Of a stretch of DNA of 53,431 nt, positions 33,205 through 41,065 are shown piece by piece; the first letter of the stretch is position 1; each line of letters begins with the position of its first letter. This stretch comes from Lachnospiraceae bacterium (lineage in GTDB: Bacteria; Bacillota; Clostridia; Lachnospirales; Lachnospiraceae). Both the position numbers and the translations under genes were made by a program. The notes beneath the pieces were generated by a model, which worked only from the letters and a program-made list of their open reading frames with translations, searched no databases and had not been told where the DNA came from. Where the stretch lies: assembly GCA_030526405.1 (NCBI GenBank), contig JAUNCZ010000017.1, positions 1 to 53,431 of the forward strand. The letters run 5' to 3'.

Positions 33205-34071
33205 TTATCTGTTATTCAGATATGCCTGCAGTTCTGAGGGTACCTTTGGATAGGCCTGATCATCAGGCAGAACCCCGGCAGATACAAGCCCCTCATACAC
33301 ATCCAGCATCATAGGACGCTGCAGGTTTGCCCTTTCCACCACTTCCTGATTCCGAAAGATCTCAAGGGGTGTTCCGTCTGCAATGATCTGTCCATCACAG
33401 AATACCAGAACACGCTCTGCCCATCTGTAGGTAAAATCCACATCATGGGTGGAGATCAGAAGTGTTTTTCCTTCCTCAGAAAGACGGGAAAGTACCTCTT
33501 CCAGCATGGAAGCATTGACAGGATCAAGAGCAGCTGTGGGCTCATCAAAGATGATCACCTCCGGCTCCATGGCAATAATGTCCGCAATTGCCACCCTTTT
33601 TTTCTCTCCTCCGCTTAAATAATGGGGCGGTCTGTCCCCAAATTCAGAGATATTCATATACTCCATAGCTGTCTTAACTTTAGCCTGCACAACCTCCCTG
33701 GGAAGCTTCAGATTCATGGGTCCAAAAGACACCTCTGCCTTTACAGTGGATGCAACAATCTGGTTGTCCGCATACTGAAAGACAATTCCGATGTTTTTCC
33801 GAAGCTGCTTCAGAGTCTTTTTTGTGACAGGAATATCATGAAAGCGAATCTCCCCCTGTTCCGGGGTGAGCACTCCATTGATATTCAGAAAAAATGTGGA
33901 TTTTCCGGCTCCGTTAGAGCCCACAACGGCAATTCTCTCGCCGGGATATATGGATACATTGATGCCCTTCAGTGCCACATTCATCTCATCATAGACATAA
34001 TGCAGATCCTTCACCTGAAGAATAGCCCCAGAGGCATCTGTGTTTGTTGCCTTAGTATTATTAAAAATCAT
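33205..34071 (-). CDS. cbiO: energy-coupling factor transporter ATPase (CbiO type)
   Basis: This 288-residue ATPase has Walker A GSNGAGKST, Q-loop VFQYADNQIVASTV, signature LSGGEKKRVAIA, Walker B VIIFDEPTAALD and H-loop STHDVDF. The C-terminal extension of about 60 residues is typical of cobalt ECF ATPases. The upstream site is weak (GAAAGAAAG). It lies about 105 bases downstream of cbiQ, a gap holding a degenerate repeat of the cbiQ 3' end, and about 90 bases upstream of cbiM. Confidence 0.95.
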   Translation of the reverse strand: MIFNNTKATNTDASGAILQVKDLHYVYDEMNVALKGINVSIYPGERIAVVGSNGAGKSTFFLNINGVLTPEQGEIRFHDIPVTKKTLKQLRKNIGIVFQYADNQIVASTVKAEVSFGPMNLKLPREVVQAKVKTAMEYMNISEFGDRPPHYLSGGEKKRVAIADIIAMEPEVIIFDEPTAALDPVNASMLEEVLSRLSEEGKTLLISTHDVDFTYRWAERVLVFCDGQIIADGTPLEIFRNQEVVERANLQRPMMLDVYEGLVSAGVLPDDQAYPKVPSELQAYLNNR

Positions 34072-34113
34072 CTTTCTTTCTCTTTTCCTATCTATTTGCG
34101 AACCTGTCTCTCT

Positions 34114-34190
34114 TTCTCAGCGAAAGAACCCTGTAAAGGATTCTGAGCAGAATACGCTAAGGGCAGTATCCCATTCTCAGCGAAGGAACC
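34114..34190 (-). repeat. direct repeat of the cbiQ 3' end
   Basis: TTCTCAGCGAA(a/g)GAACC occurs at 34174-34190, spanning the cbiQ stop codon, and again exactly 60 bases downstream at 34114-34130. Weaker matching extends about 10 bases further. The 60-bp period suggests a tandem duplication that has since decayed. Confidence 0.7.
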
Positions 34191-35046
34191 ACCAGAGCAG
34201 AAACAGAGCTGCAAAATATACTGCCGCTGTCAGGATCATTTTTGCTGGAACAACGGAATCCTCCTCCAGAAATACAAATTCTCCCTCATAGCATCTTGCC
34301 TCCATGGCATCATAGAACGCATTGGCCTTTCTCAGTGATACCACAAACAGATTGCTGGCAATCTGACCAAAGGAATAGCAGGAGGTTCTGAAATCACAGA
34401 AGCCCAGTCGCGACTCAGCAGCGACCCTCATATTTCTCTGCACCTCTGTGAGGATAAAAATAAATCTGTAGATCATATGCATCAGTTCCACCAGAAGAGT
34501 GGGACAGTGCATCTTCTTCAATACTGAAAACAGCTCAAAGGAGGGGGTGGACAATGTCATGATAAACATGGCACTAACCGCTCCTAACACCTTCAGCATC
34601 AGAAACAGCATCTCCATCAGACTTTCCCTGGTGACATACATATAGCCCCAGTGAAGAAACAGATTCCAGTCCCCCAGAGGCTGCCTGGAGAAATTGATTC
34701 CCACTGCAAGACTTCCCATAATGATAAATGCCAGCGGAATGGTCAGCACACTGATATACCTGTCAACGGCAAGTCTTCCCATTCCCACGGTGATCACAGC
34801 GGCGGTAACCACTGAGATCAATGAGATCAGAGGATGATTTCCCAGAAGACAGCATAAAAGAAGCAGCATGGAAAATGCCGCCTTGAATCTCGGATCCCAG
34901 TGCCGGATCCCGGAATTTACTGCATAATAATCAATGGAGAAACCTCCGGTATCATGGCTGTGTCCGAAACGATGGCGATGACTATGTGAATGTCCGTGAT
35001 GATCCTGTGTATGTGTATGAGCATGATGTCTTCCCCTGAATATCAT
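34177..35046 (-). CDS. cbiQ: energy-coupling factor transporter transmembrane subunit (CbiQ) with His-rich N-terminus
   Basis: This 289-residue coupling subunit has about six membrane helices. The two coupling motifs are visible as AAESRLGFCDFRTSCYS and later ANAFYDAMEARCYEGEF (Ala-Arg-Gly-like coupling helices). Unusually, residues 7-31 contain twelve histidines (HHAHTHTQDHHGHSHSHRHR, then GHSHD), a likely metal-binding or metal-sensing tail. The ATG at 35046 is chosen over GTG at 35049 because of AGGAGG nine bases upstream. It heads the operon from a strong promoter with a palindrome over the -35 box. His-rich tails are commoner in nickel than cobalt proteins, so nickel transport is a real alternative. 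Confidence 0.92.
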   Translation of the reverse strand: MIFRGRHHAHTHTQDHHGHSHSHRHRFGHSHDTGGFSIDYYAVNSGIRHWDPRFKAAFSMLLLLCCLLGNHPLISLISVVTAAVITVGMGRLAVDRYISVLTIPLAFIIMGSLAVGINFSRQPLGDWNLFLHWGYMYVTRESLMEMLFLMLKVLGAVSAMFIMTLSTPSFELFSVLKKMHCPTLLVELMHMIYRFIFILTEVQRNMRVAAESRLGFCDFRTSCYSFGQIASNLFVVSLRKANAFYDAMEARCYEGEFVFLEEDSVVPAKMILTAAVYFAALFLLWWFLR

Positions 35047-35080
35047 CACAAAAAACCTCCTGATTTCTTAAATCAACAGA

Positions 35081-35118
35081 ATTATAACAAAAAGGATATG
35101 CACTGTAAATGCATTTCC
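35081..35118 (-). promoter_or_regulatory. promoter and palindromic operator of the cbiQOMN operon
   Basis: Minus strand TTTACA (35104-35109), 17 bases, TATAAT (35081-35086). An imperfect 25-bp palindrome at 35094-35118 (arms GGATATGCA and TGCATTTCC, 8 of 9 pairs) lies across the -35 box. The leader is only about 30 bases, leaving no room for a cobalamin riboswitch, so repression at the operator is the more likely control. Confidence 0.7.
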
Positions 35119-35445
35119 CATTCAGCATTGTTATATGTGTATTTCAGGACAACCATATCAGGGATATTTTTTATAAATACCACTATTATTTCGATTTATG
35201 TCCCGTTTTGCACTGTCTTTTTGCCCCTTTGTTTCTACACCTGTCACAACTGTTCTTTTCCCGGGAAAAATCTCCGATAGCAGAAGAGAATAGCTCCTAG
35301 GGTTTTCCTGTTTTTCTCCTGTATTGCCCTGATTTCTTCTGAAACAGTCTGCTATTTCTCCTGACATCTATCAGAATCCATTTTTTTCAGCACTCCGTAT
35401 TCCCTGTAGTTATATATATTTTCAAATATTTTTATATCAAAAATA
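35119..35445. other. intergenic region upstream of cbiQ
   Basis: AT-rich and without a convincing gene on either strand. I looked on the minus strand for the cobalamin riboswitch B12 box and for a NikR-type GTATGA/TCATAC pair and saw neither. Confidence 0.5.
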
Positions 35446-35480
35446 CCGCAGGATGAATTCTCCATAAATTCATCCTGCGG
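35439..35480 (-). terminator. terminator of the 35490 gene
   Basis: Perfect arms CCGCAGGATGAATT and AATTCATCCTGCGG (35446-35480), followed on the minus strand by TATTTTTG. Confidence 0.93.
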
Positions 35481-35489
35481 TCTCACACT

Positions 35490-36335
35490 CTACTCTCTTC
35501 CCATTCCTCCCAGCCGTTTCTTCAACTGACACTGGCGATCCTGACAGTTTCTGCACTGCAGCTTCTCATTGGAGCCATACCAGAAACGCTCCGGATACTT
35601 CGCATAGATAATCTCCCAGCGGATCAGCACCACGCAGGAGGTAAAAAACAGACTCCAGCTAAAGAAATTTCTGATGAACAGCATGGGGGTGAACATCATA
35701 AAATGCCCCCAGTCATAGATCCTGCAGTTGACACAGCATCGATTTTTCATGATTCCTGTCTGGAAGGGGCAGAAAACCAGAATACAGATATAGTCGCTGA
35801 GGAAGAAAAACACCGTCAACATAAAGAGATCCACATCCTGCAACACTCCGACCAGGTACAGAAGTCCCACCACGCCATTTCCTATCAGCCACACCAGCAG
35901 TACCTTCCAGGCCTTCTGGTTCATATCCTGCACAAATTTCAGCAGCTCCAGCTCCTGGTACACAGGATTATCTGAGGGGGCTTTCTCCCTGGCCCAGCTC
36001 TCGGGAACAGGGATATTGGCCTTTTTCATGGCCATGGTCACCTGCTCCGGCGGAAAAATATGTTCCAGCATGATCAGCATAAAGATTACCCACAGAATGT
36101 GCACAGGGGTGATGCCCATGCGAATGGGCTGATTCATCAGTCGGTACAATTCATTCTTATCCCTGATATAAAAGAACAGGAAAAAAAGAAAAATAAGAAT
36201 ACGTCCTGCAAATTTGATCATGTAAGATTTGAAGGTTCTTGTTTTGATCCATTTTACTATTTTTTTCGTTTTTGATGTTCGCTCATCTTTTTTCTTACCT
36301 TCCACTTTACTTCCGCTTATTGCCCTGCTTTCCAA
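35490..36335 (-). CDS. uncharacterised multi-pass membrane protein with two cysteine clusters
   Basis: I cannot assign this 281-residue protein to a known function. It has a basic N-terminus and about five hydrophobic segments (residues about 45-57, 76-94, 143-164, 169-190 and 215-238). Two Cys groups face the ends of helices: Cys200, Cys201 and Cys204 (NRCCVNCRIYDWG) and Cys261, Cys264 and Cys269 (CRNCQDRQC). Together they could hold zinc or an iron-sulfur cluster. The frame opens with TTG at 36335 and has no good ribosome binding site; a GTG ten codons later is an alternative start. It lies 50 bases after aat and ends at a strong terminator, so it may belong to the clpS-clpA-aat transcript. 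Confidence 0.65.
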   Translation of the reverse strand: MESRAISGSKVEGKKKDERTSKTKKIVKWIKTRTFKSYMIKFAGRILIFLFFLFFYIRDKNELYRLMNQPIRMGITPVHILWVIFMLIMLEHIFPPEQVTMAMKKANIPVPESWAREKAPSDNPVYQELELLKFVQDMNQKAWKVLLVWLIGNGVVGLLYLVGVLQDVDLFMLTVFFFLSDYICILVFCPFQTGIMKNRCCVNCRIYDWGHFMMFTPMLFIRNFFSWSLFFTSCVVLIRWEIIYAKYPERFWYGSNEKLQCRNCQDRQCQLKKRLGGMGRE

Positions 36336-36384
36336 CGGATTTTGTTCTCAACGGCACTGCTCTCCTTCGGTGCTTCCACTGCCG

Positions 36385-37074
36385 CTATGATCCCTGCTGC
36401 TGCCCTGATTCTTCCAAAAGATCGTACTGGATTCCCGCTTCCAGCATTCCCTTGTATTCCGTCCAGCCAATGTATTCTCCTCCCATACTTTCCAGATGGT
36501 CCGTATGGAACTGACAGTCGATCATCAGGAAATTCTCCTCCTCCAGCATTTTCGCCAGCATGATCAGTGCCAGCTTGGAGCCATTTTTCCGGTCAGAAAA
36601 CATACTCTCCCCGAAGAAGCAGCGGCCGATCAGCACGCCGTACAGTCCTCCTGCCAGCTCTCCATCCACAAATGCCTCCACACTCATGGCAAAGCCCGCC
36701 TTATATAGCTCCAGATAGGCCTTCTCGATATCATCCGATATCCAGGTGCCCTCCTCTGTATGCTCCCTTTTCATCCTGCATCGATGTACCGTATCAGCAA
36801 AATCCCTGTTGATATCCAGAAAAACATCATGCTGTCTGAAGTATTTCTTCATAGAACGGGATATATGGATCTCTGAGGGGCGAATGATAAAGCGCCTTTT
36901 AGGCGCCCACCAGAGGATCTCCTCCTCCGGATTGTACCAGGGAAAGATCCCATTGGTGTAGGCCAGCAGCAGGCGATCCACACTGAGATCCCCGCCGATG
37001 GCAAGAAGTCCATCCGGCTCTGCATATTCCGGATAGGGAAATGATATAGTTTCATCCAACGCAAATACAGGCAT
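36385..37074 (-). CDS. aat: leucyl/phenylalanyl-tRNA-protein transferase
   Basis: This 229-residue enzyme transfers Leu or Phe from charged tRNA to proteins starting with Lys or Arg, creating an N-degron for ClpS-ClpAP. Family signatures are GLLAIGGDLSVDRLLLAY (about 25-42), NGIFPWYN...WWAPKRRF (about 43-62), then GGLYGVLIGRCFFGESMFS and IDCQFHTDHLESMGG. The ATG at 37074 is chosen for AGGAGG eight bases upstream; the frame stays open to 37128. It lies downstream of clpS and the broken clpA, so all three parts of the N-degron route are together. Confidence 0.95.
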   Translation of the reverse strand: MPVFALDETISFPYPEYAEPDGLLAIGGDLSVDRLLLAYTNGIFPWYNPEEEILWWAPKRRFIIRPSEIHISRSMKKYFRQHDVFLDINRDFADTVHRCRMKREHTEEGTWISDDIEKAYLELYKAGFAMSVEAFVDGELAGGLYGVLIGRCFFGESMFSDRKNGSKLALIMLAKMLEEENFLMIDCQFHTDHLESMGGEYIGWTEYKGMLEAGIQYDLLEESGQQQGS

Positions 37075-37286
37075 CCTCTGTTCCTCCTGTTGTTCAGATA
37101 CAAAGCCCTTTCGAGTACGCCTCGACAAACATGAGCAAGACCCGTGTCAGCTTGCCGATCACACTCTCCGTTTCAAACTTACTGAAAATTCAAGTCGACG
37201 CTTGCGGAGACTTGGCGCGCGATTCTGGTCAGCTTTAGCTGATATCTTCCTATCAGAATCTTCTGCACCAGTAGAGCTGCAGGATA

Positions 37287-37523
37287 TCAGAGAATCACAA
37301 ATTCTCTGTCCGCCGTATCCAGCACCACGGCACCGCCCTTCTTCAGCCTTCCAAACAGCAGCTGGTCCACCAGCTGAGGCTTGATCCGATCCTGGATCAC
37401 ACGGTCCATCTCCCGGGCACCGAATTCTCTGGAGGTACCCAGCTCCTTCAGAAGAGCCGCTGCTTGCTCCGTCCAGGTAAACTCCACCTTTCTTGCCAGC
37501 AGCAGGGCCGCCAGCTCCTTCAT
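37287..37523 (-). pseudogene. clpA: detached C-terminal fragment of ClpA
   Basis: This 78-codon ORF matches the extreme C-terminal (D2 small) domain of ClpA, for example LLKELGTSREFGAREMDRVI and then PQLVDQLLFGRLKKGG. Its ATG overlaps the stop of the large clpA fragment by four bases (ATGA), in a different frame. Between the Walker A of D2 and this domain roughly 150 residues normally found in ClpA are missing. Either a deletion has joined the two parts out of frame or the assembly has lost a segment. Reinitiation could still produce this small domain separately. Confidence 0.8.
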
Positions 37524-39028
37524 TTTCCCACACCGGTGGGGCCCACAAACAGAAAGCTGGACAGAGGTTTTCCATCCTCCAGAAGACCGGCTCTTGCAAA
37601 CTTGATGGCATGCACCACCTGCTCCACCGCCTCATCCTGACCAAACACTCTGGATTTCAGTCGTTTTTCCAGTGTTGCAAGAGCTTTTACCTCTCCCTTT
37701 TCCTGCTTTGCCGCCTCCACAGGCACATGGCAGATGTCCGTAAGAATCTGGTTGATCACATCCTTCCCCACCGTCTGACTCTTCTGATCCAGTGGATGGA
37801 TCCGTCTGTAGGCCCCTGCCTCATCCATGAGATCAATAGCCTTATCCGGCAGATATCGCTCATTGATGTACTTTTTGCTCATTTTTACCGCGTACTCCAG
37901 TACACCCTTGCCATACTTCACCCCGTGGTAGGACTCATACTTCTTCTTCAGTCCCTGGAGGATCTTCACAGTCTCCTCCTCAGAGGGTTCCAGAATCTCC
38001 ACATTCTGGAATCGTCTGGCAAGACTCTTGTTTTTCTCAAAGTATTTCTTATATTCCTCGTAGGTGGTGGCTCCGATAAAGCGGATGCTGCCTGATGCAA
38101 GGTAGGGCTTCAGCATGTTGGATGTGTCAAAGGAGCTCTCTCCCACCGCACCGGCTCCGGCCATATTGTGGATCTCGTCGATGTAAATAATGGGATTCTC
38201 CTCTCTGCTGATATCCTCCAGCAGGCTTTTCAGTCGCTTTTCCAGTTCTCCCCTGTACTGGGTGCCCGCCAGCAGGCTACCCAGATCCAGAGCATAGATC
38301 CTTGCATTCTTCAGCGGCTCCGGCACCTGTCCTCTGTTGATCCGCTGGGCAAGTCCGTAGGTGATGGCTGTCTTGCCCACCCCAGGCTCTCCCAGGTGAA
38401 GGGGATTGTTCTTATCCTTTCTGCACAGGATCTGAATGGTCCTCTCCAGCTCTTCCTCCCTGCCGATCAGCGGATTCATCTGCTCCGCCAGATCATTCAT
38501 ACAGGGAGCAAATTTTTCAAATTCCTTCTGCTTCTCTTCCCCCTCAGCATCCTCCAGCTGCCAGGATTCCTCCTGATCCACACCTGCATCAGTACCAAGG
38601 ATATCCACCAGAGCAGCCACCAGATAAGAAACCTCAACACCCTGGGATTCCATAAAATATACTGCATAGGATTCCTCCAGATGCTGGAATCCGTACACCA
38701 GATTGTCCAGATAAATACAGTTTTTTCCACTGCTGGCCGCCGTCTGCATGGCAATATTCAGCACATCCTGCATGGATCTGGAATACTCCAGCTCCACCGT
38801 TTCAAAGGATTCCTCCCCGGGAAATACCAGATTTTCCTGCATATACTCCTGAAGCTCCTGCTCCAGAGTATGGATATCTCCTCCACACCAGTCGAAGGCC
38901 CGGACAAATGACTCATTGGTGCAAAGGGCACAGAGAATCAGCTCCGGAGTGATATATTCATAATGATTTTCTGCAGCCAGGTTCACAGCCTCCTGCAGCA
39001 CCTGATTCACATCATCTGAAATCGTCAT
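37520..39028 (-). pseudogene. clpA: ClpA ATPase, truncated at the second Walker A motif
   Basis: This 502-residue fragment comprises the ClpA N-domain (residues about 1-145, the ClpS docking site) and the complete first AAA+ module, followed by the start of the second. Module 1 has Walker A GEPGVGKTA, Walker B PIIYIDEIHNM and sensor GATTYEEY. The frame stops with TGA exactly after GPTGVGK, the second Walker A, so the D2 Walker B, sensors and ClpP-binding region are missing. Its ATG directly follows the clpS stop (TAAATG). As written it could not drive normal ClpAP degradation, though it could still bind ClpS. The rest of the sequence is undamaged, so the break is recent or an assembly artefact. 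Confidence 0.85.
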
Positions 39029-39340
39029 TTATTCCTCCTCCATGGTTAAACGGAAGGGAAAGCCCTGGGCTCTGGCCCTCTGGGTCGCCTTCCTGATTCT
39101 TGTTGTGGCCATGTCCAGGGAATAGATTCCCACCACAGCATGACCCTTCTGGTGCACCGCCAGCATCAGCTGCTCCGCCTCCAGCTCATTTTTATGGAAA
39201 ATAGTCACCAGCACCTCCACCACAAATTCCATGGTGGTGAAATTGTCATTGTGCATGATCACCTTGTATTTTTTCGGCTCCCGGACCCTGGTTCTGGTAC
39301 CGGTGCCGGTCTGTCCTCTTGTACTTTCTCTGTTTGCCAT
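39029..39340 (-). CDS. clpS: ATP-dependent Clp protease adaptor ClpS
   Basis: This 103-residue adaptor recognises N-terminal Leu, Phe, Tyr or Trp and hands such proteins to ClpA. Residues about 24-95 form the ClpS core, including YKVIMHNDNFTTMEFVVEVL (the Asn/Asp pocket that binds the alpha-amino group) and the later AVHQKGHAVVGIYS (His of the pocket). A flexible N-terminal tail of about 20 residues precedes it. AAGGACAT lies before the ATG. It is the first gene of the clpS-clpA-aat unit. A ClpS/Aat pair is unusual in Firmicutes, Bacillus subtilis lacking both. Confidence 0.95.
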   Translation of the reverse strand: MANRESTRGQTGTGTRTRVREPKKYKVIMHNDNFTTMEFVVEVLVTIFHKNELEAEQLMLAVHQKGHAVVGIYSLDMATTRIRKATQRARAQGFPFRLTMEEE

Positions 39341-39413
39341 ATACTATGTCCTTCGTTTTTTAACGCTATTGTATCAAAGATGTTCCAATATTTCTACAAG
39401 CCATGAAATATAA

Positions 39414-39447
39414 GAAAAAGGAAACCACAGTCTGAACCATGGTTTCC
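39414..39447 (-). terminator. terminator of the Opp-type transporter operon
   Basis: Arms GGAAACCA (39420-39427) and TGGTTTCC (39440-39447), followed on the minus strand by TTTTTCT. Confidence 0.88.
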
Positions 39448-39523
39448 CTCTTATCTGTTTCCTAAAGCAGATCCTGACAATCCACTTTGTTGTTTTGGCA
39501 TAACCCCTGCCGCCTGCAGTGGT

Positions 39524-40126
39524 TTAATTATTATCCAGGTACACCACCCGGGTGCACAGTCGCTCCACCAGAGCCTTCTCATGGCTGATCACAATGATTC
39601 CCATGTTGTGAAGCCGGGCATATTTTTTCACCACCTGCCAGATCTGGGCCTGTGTGATCACATCCAGCATGGTGGTCATCTCATCGGCAATGAGAAATTT
39701 TGTTTCAGGAGACAGGGCACGCAGCACACAAAAACGCTGCAATTCTCCTCCGGAAAGCTCTGATGGCCAGCGATTCATCCAGGATTCCCTGATTCCCATC
39801 TCCTCTATCATCTCCTGAGGGGGATTCCAGGCCTCTCTCAAAACTTTTTTCATCTTCCACTTTGGATCCACATTTTTCTCCGGATGCTGAAAAATCAGCT
39901 GAACCGGATTATAGCCCCCTTTTTTCAGAGGCTTTCCATCCAGAGTAACAGTACCGGTATTTGGCTGCAGGTATCCTGCAAGGAGCTTTCCCAGGGTGGA
40001 TTTTCCAAAACCGCTGGGGGCAGTGATCCCCACAATCTCTCCGCTTTCGATCTGAAAATCGATATTTTTCAGAATTGTTTTATCCTTTGTATATCCAAAT
40101 GTAACAGCATCTGCCTTAAGAAGCAT
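39524..40126 (-). CDS. peptide/nickel-type ABC transporter ATP-binding protein (OppF/DppF/NikE position)
   Basis: This 200-residue ATPase has Walker A APSGFGKST (Phe replaces the usual Ser/Gly), signature LSGGELQRFCVLRAL, Walker B FLIADEMTTMLD (Met in place of Pro) and H-loop VISHEKA. It lacks the C-terminal oligopeptide/dipeptide domain of ordinary OppF, which makes it about 100 residues short and similar to NikE-like proteins. It overlaps the end of the other ATPase gene by 11 bases and is the last gene of the operon, followed by a terminator. Confidence 0.9.
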   Translation of the reverse strand: MLLKADAVTFGYTKDKTILKNIDFQIESGEIVGITAPSGFGKSTLGKLLAGYLQPNTGTVTLDGKPLKKGGYNPVQLIFQHPEKNVDPKWKMKKVLREAWNPPQEMIEEMGIRESWMNRWPSELSGGELQRFCVLRALSPETKFLIADEMTTMLDVITQAQIWQVVKKYARLHNMGIIVISHEKALVERLCTRVVYLDNN

Positions 40127-41057
40127 GGAAGCACCTTACCTTTCCGCCTCTCACATCCCGCAAAGGTGGTGTTTCTGCAAGGCATTGTTCTGTTTTATAT
40201 GCACATCTGTCACTGAACAGGCAGCCCTTTGTCATCTCTCCCGGCATTGGCTGTGTTCCCTCCACAGGCACAAATTCCGTGTCAGGCATGGCTCTCAGCA
40301 GGGCCTTTGTATAGGGATGGCGCAGCTTTGACCCGTCCCCTGTCATCTCCTCCACATTGGCAATCTCCAGTGTACTGCCTGCATAGAAGACGGCAATCTG
40401 ATCTGCAATGGTTCTGGCCGCATTGATATCGTGGGTGATCATCAGAACGGCACAGCCCTCATCTGTGGTTTTTCGGAAATCCGCCAGAACCTCCTTCAGA
40501 GACTGTTCATCCAGTCCCGGGGTGGGCTCATCTGCAATAATGATCTCCGATTCCGCCAGCAGAGCGGTGGAAAGCAGCACTCTTCTTGCCATTCCTCCGG
40601 AAAGCTGATGGGGATAATAGTCATATACCTCCGGCGCCAGTCCGTATTTTGCAAACTGCTGCAGCACCAGCTGCTTTTTCTCTGCCTCTGATTTCTGTCT
40701 CAGGGAAAAGCCCACCTGCTTTCCCACCTTGATCAGAGGATCCAGATAATTGACAGACTGGGGAATCAGTGAGATGGCATGGCCACGAAGGGCTTCTCTG
40801 TCCTTCTGAGAAATCTCCTGTCCCTTAAAATACATCTTTCCATAAATAGATGCATTGTAGGGAAGAATTCCCAGAATGGCGTGGGCCAGCAGGCTTTTTC
40901 CAGATCCCGAAGAACCCAGAACAGCCAGAATCTTTCCTTTATAAAGGTTAATATCCAGATTGGTGATTACATGAAGCTCTCTTCTCTCAATTCCCTTTAC
41001 ATACTGAGAAAAGGACACTCCAAAATTCTCCACCTGAAAAATCGGTTTACTATTCAT
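40116..41057 (-). CDS. peptide/nickel-type ABC transporter ATP-binding protein (OppD/DppD/NikD position)
   Basis: This 313-residue ATPase has Walker A GSSGSGKSL, signature LSGGMARRVLLSTALLA, Walker B IIADEPTPGLD and H-loop MITHDINAA. The C-terminal oligopeptide-transporter domain contains GCLFSDRCAYKTEQC, whose four cysteines (in CLFSDRC...QC and the final RCF) can hold a 4Fe-4S cluster in this family. AGGAGG precedes the ATG. It couples with the two permeases just upstream. Confidence 0.93.
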   Translation of the reverse strand: MNSKPIFQVENFGVSFSQYVKGIERRELHVITNLDINLYKGKILAVLGSSGSGKSLLAHAILGILPYNASIYGKMYFKGQEISQKDREALRGHAISLIPQSVNYLDPLIKVGKQVGFSLRQKSEAEKKQLVLQQFAKYGLAPEVYDYYPHQLSGGMARRVLLSTALLAESEIIIADEPTPGLDEQSLKEVLADFRKTTDEGCAVLMITHDINAARTIADQIAVFYAGSTLEIANVEEMTGDGSKLRHPYTKALLRAMPDTEFVPVEGTQPMPGEMTKGCLFSDRCAYKTEQCLAETPPLRDVRGGKVRCFHAS

Positions 41058-41065
41058 GGGTCCTC

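Noticed and set aside
35047..35445. Cobalamin riboswitch before cbiQ
   Set aside because: No B12 box is visible and the mapped-by-eye promoter leaves a leader of only about 30 bases.
37159..37644. 161-codon minus-strand frame overlapping the clpA break
   Set aside because: It is an out-of-frame shadow of both clpA fragments and shows no recognisable protein pattern.
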